From assembly GCA_903813345.2 (NCBI GenBank), contig CAIIXF020000012.1, positions 36,254,528 to 36,318,527 on the forward strand: a DNA stretch of 64,000 nt. The letters are read 5' to 3'. Within the stretch, counting starts at the first letter, position 1. Every line of letters begins with the position of its first letter. The stretch is from Owenia fusiformis (lineage: Eukaryota; Annelida; Polychaeta; Sabellida; Oweniidae). Made by a program: the position numbers and the translations under genes. Positions 62,386 through 64,000 of this stretch are shown piece after piece. A model generated the notes under the pieces. That model was not told the DNA's origin and searched no databases. It saw nothing but the letters and a program-made list of their open reading frames with translations.

Positions 62386-64000
62386 ATGAATATATTTGAA
62401 CCAGTTAACAGAACTCCAGCAGTCAAGTTAATTGACAGTTTGAAATGATAAAAAACAAGAAATTGTAGGAATGATCTTATAATGTTCAAAAATGCTTTAA
62501 ATATGGTGTTTTATTGTCATAATAGTTGTAGTTTTCTAGTGAAGAATGTAGAATAGATAGCTATTTGATTAGATACATGTATATTAAATGCTTCTGTGTG
62601 ATAATAATGTGTTAAGAACTTATAGGAATGATACTTGTAAACTTTTTATGCATTTAAAAAGAATCAATTATGAAACAATTAGCACTTTTTATTGTTTGTT
62701 GGCATTCCATGGTGTTTTGCAGTAGATAGATAGATAGATGACACGTAGGGTATGTGATAATTATGAATTTTAGAAAATGAATGACATATACTGATAAACT
62801 TTTGTGCATTCAAAGAGATTCGATAATCAAAAAATAAGATCTTAGGAGAGAAAATTTTGTCAATTTTTAAAGTGTGACACAAAAATTGAACCCTCTAATT
62901 CACTTTCTTTATTTTTTTTAAATTATGATGAATGTTCAAAAAGTATTTCAAATGCAGTTTTCTGAATTCTCTTTAATTACCATTAATTTTATAATTGATT
63001 CATTCCTGGATTGATTTCATACCCGCTTTGTAAATTATTATTGACTGAAGAAGTTTTAGAACTTGACACACAATGGTGATGTCTTTTCTCAATCTTTGAT
63101 ATTTTCAGAAAAAGGATTATATTTTTCACATGTTAATTCGAATTAAAAATATTTTGGGTTTATTTAGGCAGGATCAAATTTACTGATCAAAAATTGATAG
63201 TTAGATAGAAAGATCAAAAGTTTTAGGTGATGCAACAGATAGATTGAAGTTTGAACTTATTTTGTGTTAAAGTTTTGGGATAATTTCATAATTTGTAATT
63301 ATGGTGATATTTTAAAGTGGAACATATTATTAGGAATTAGTTGTAAGGTGTGCCAGTAATTGTGTGTGTTATACTTGTAATTTAAATTATGTGGAAAAAA
63401 TAAATATTACATCAGCAATGTTAAATATCCAATATTTCTTGTTCTTCATAATACAATGTACCGGAGACAACTGACCAATCTAATCCTTCATACCTTAGTA
63501 CAGAGAGAGAGAGAGAGAGAGACTAATGTTCATAAACTTTGATCCATAAATATCCCTGTTGTTATAATTGTTATAGTCTCAAAATATTTTGTGGATGGTG
63601 TTCAGTTTGTGGTGTTTGACAGCTGGCATTCAGAATTTGAAGTTTGGTGTCTGTAAAAAGTAACAAATGGAAGGTGGTGACATTTTCCATGTTAATACCA
63701 TTTGTTATATTGTAAATGTTTCTACAGTAGATAGAAAAACAGATTGCAGAAGTAGCATATGAATAATACTGGTAAACTTTAAATGAGATTTCAACATTAT
63801 TTAAAGAGGCTCTATGCCATAGGATAGCAAAATCAAGACCCCTCTGGACCTTTTTGCATATTGAGCTTAACCACATATTCACCCGTCTACTTACCAAAGA
63901 AGAAGTCTCAAATTCCCCACGTTCAGTGTTTATTTTGCGATTGTGCTGACCAATCTAATTATTTTTCACGGAAATAATTCAATCTGAAGTTTAAATATAC
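62386..64000. other. Innexin 3' region / CAMKK intron 10
   Basis: AT-rich. It holds a (GA)n run at about 63503-63522 and a copy of the AACAAATGG-AGGTGGTGAC repeat at 63596-63704. No CAMKK exon is visible to the window end. Confidence 0.5.
63399..63404 (+). promoter_or_regulatory. Candidate polyadenylation signal for the innexin
   Basis: AATAAA about 1.0 kb after the innexin stop. Whether it is used is unknown; the 3' end could be elsewhere. Confidence 0.3.

Overview
The window is animal nuclear DNA. It is AT-rich, its genes have short exons with GT/AG introns, and it is crowded with minisatellites and transposon remnants. An innexin with an invertebrate YYQWVP signature and a Ty3/gypsy element with Steamer-like architecture suggest a lophotrochozoan, most likely a bivalve mollusc. 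The species is inferred, not proven.

Layout. (1) 430-5367: a complete minus-strand Ty3/gypsy (Mag/Steamer-like) retrotransposon with two 183-bp LTRs that look identical by eye, a 5-bp target duplication, and one open gag-pol frame. (2) 7491-59033: the 5' and middle part of a plus-strand Ca2+/calmodulin-dependent protein kinase kinase (CAMKK) gene. I could assemble ten exons in one continuous frame (about 509 codons), from a MAELPPGLGF start through the G-loop, VAIK-type Lys, RP insert, HRDVKPSN loop, DFG and a PPE variant of the APE motif, up to the DIWAMGV helix. The remaining C-lobe, autoinhibitory and calmodulin-binding exons lie beyond base 64000. (3) 61039-62385: an intact innexin whose coding region has no introns. 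It is on the same strand and apparently nested in the CAMKK intron that follows exon 10.

The 32-kb second CAMKK intron (14149-46090) holds no convincing gene. It carries many tandem arrays (units of 15, 16, 17, 23, 29, 39, 48 and 86 bp), pogo/Tigger-like and hAT-like non-autonomous elements, tRNA-derived SINE pieces and large palindromes.

The most unusual signal is that three CAMKK splice junctions are themselves the units of tandem arrays. The DFG exon (acceptor plus its first 33 coding bases) has 24 upstream copies at about 75-81-bp spacing. The acceptor of the exon that codes the RP insert is present three times, all in frame. The donor of the G-loop exon is repeated about ten times at 38-bp spacing. 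In addition, exon 1, with its start codon and donor, has an inverted copy 1.8 kb downstream, on the other side of a TTAA-flanked transposon.
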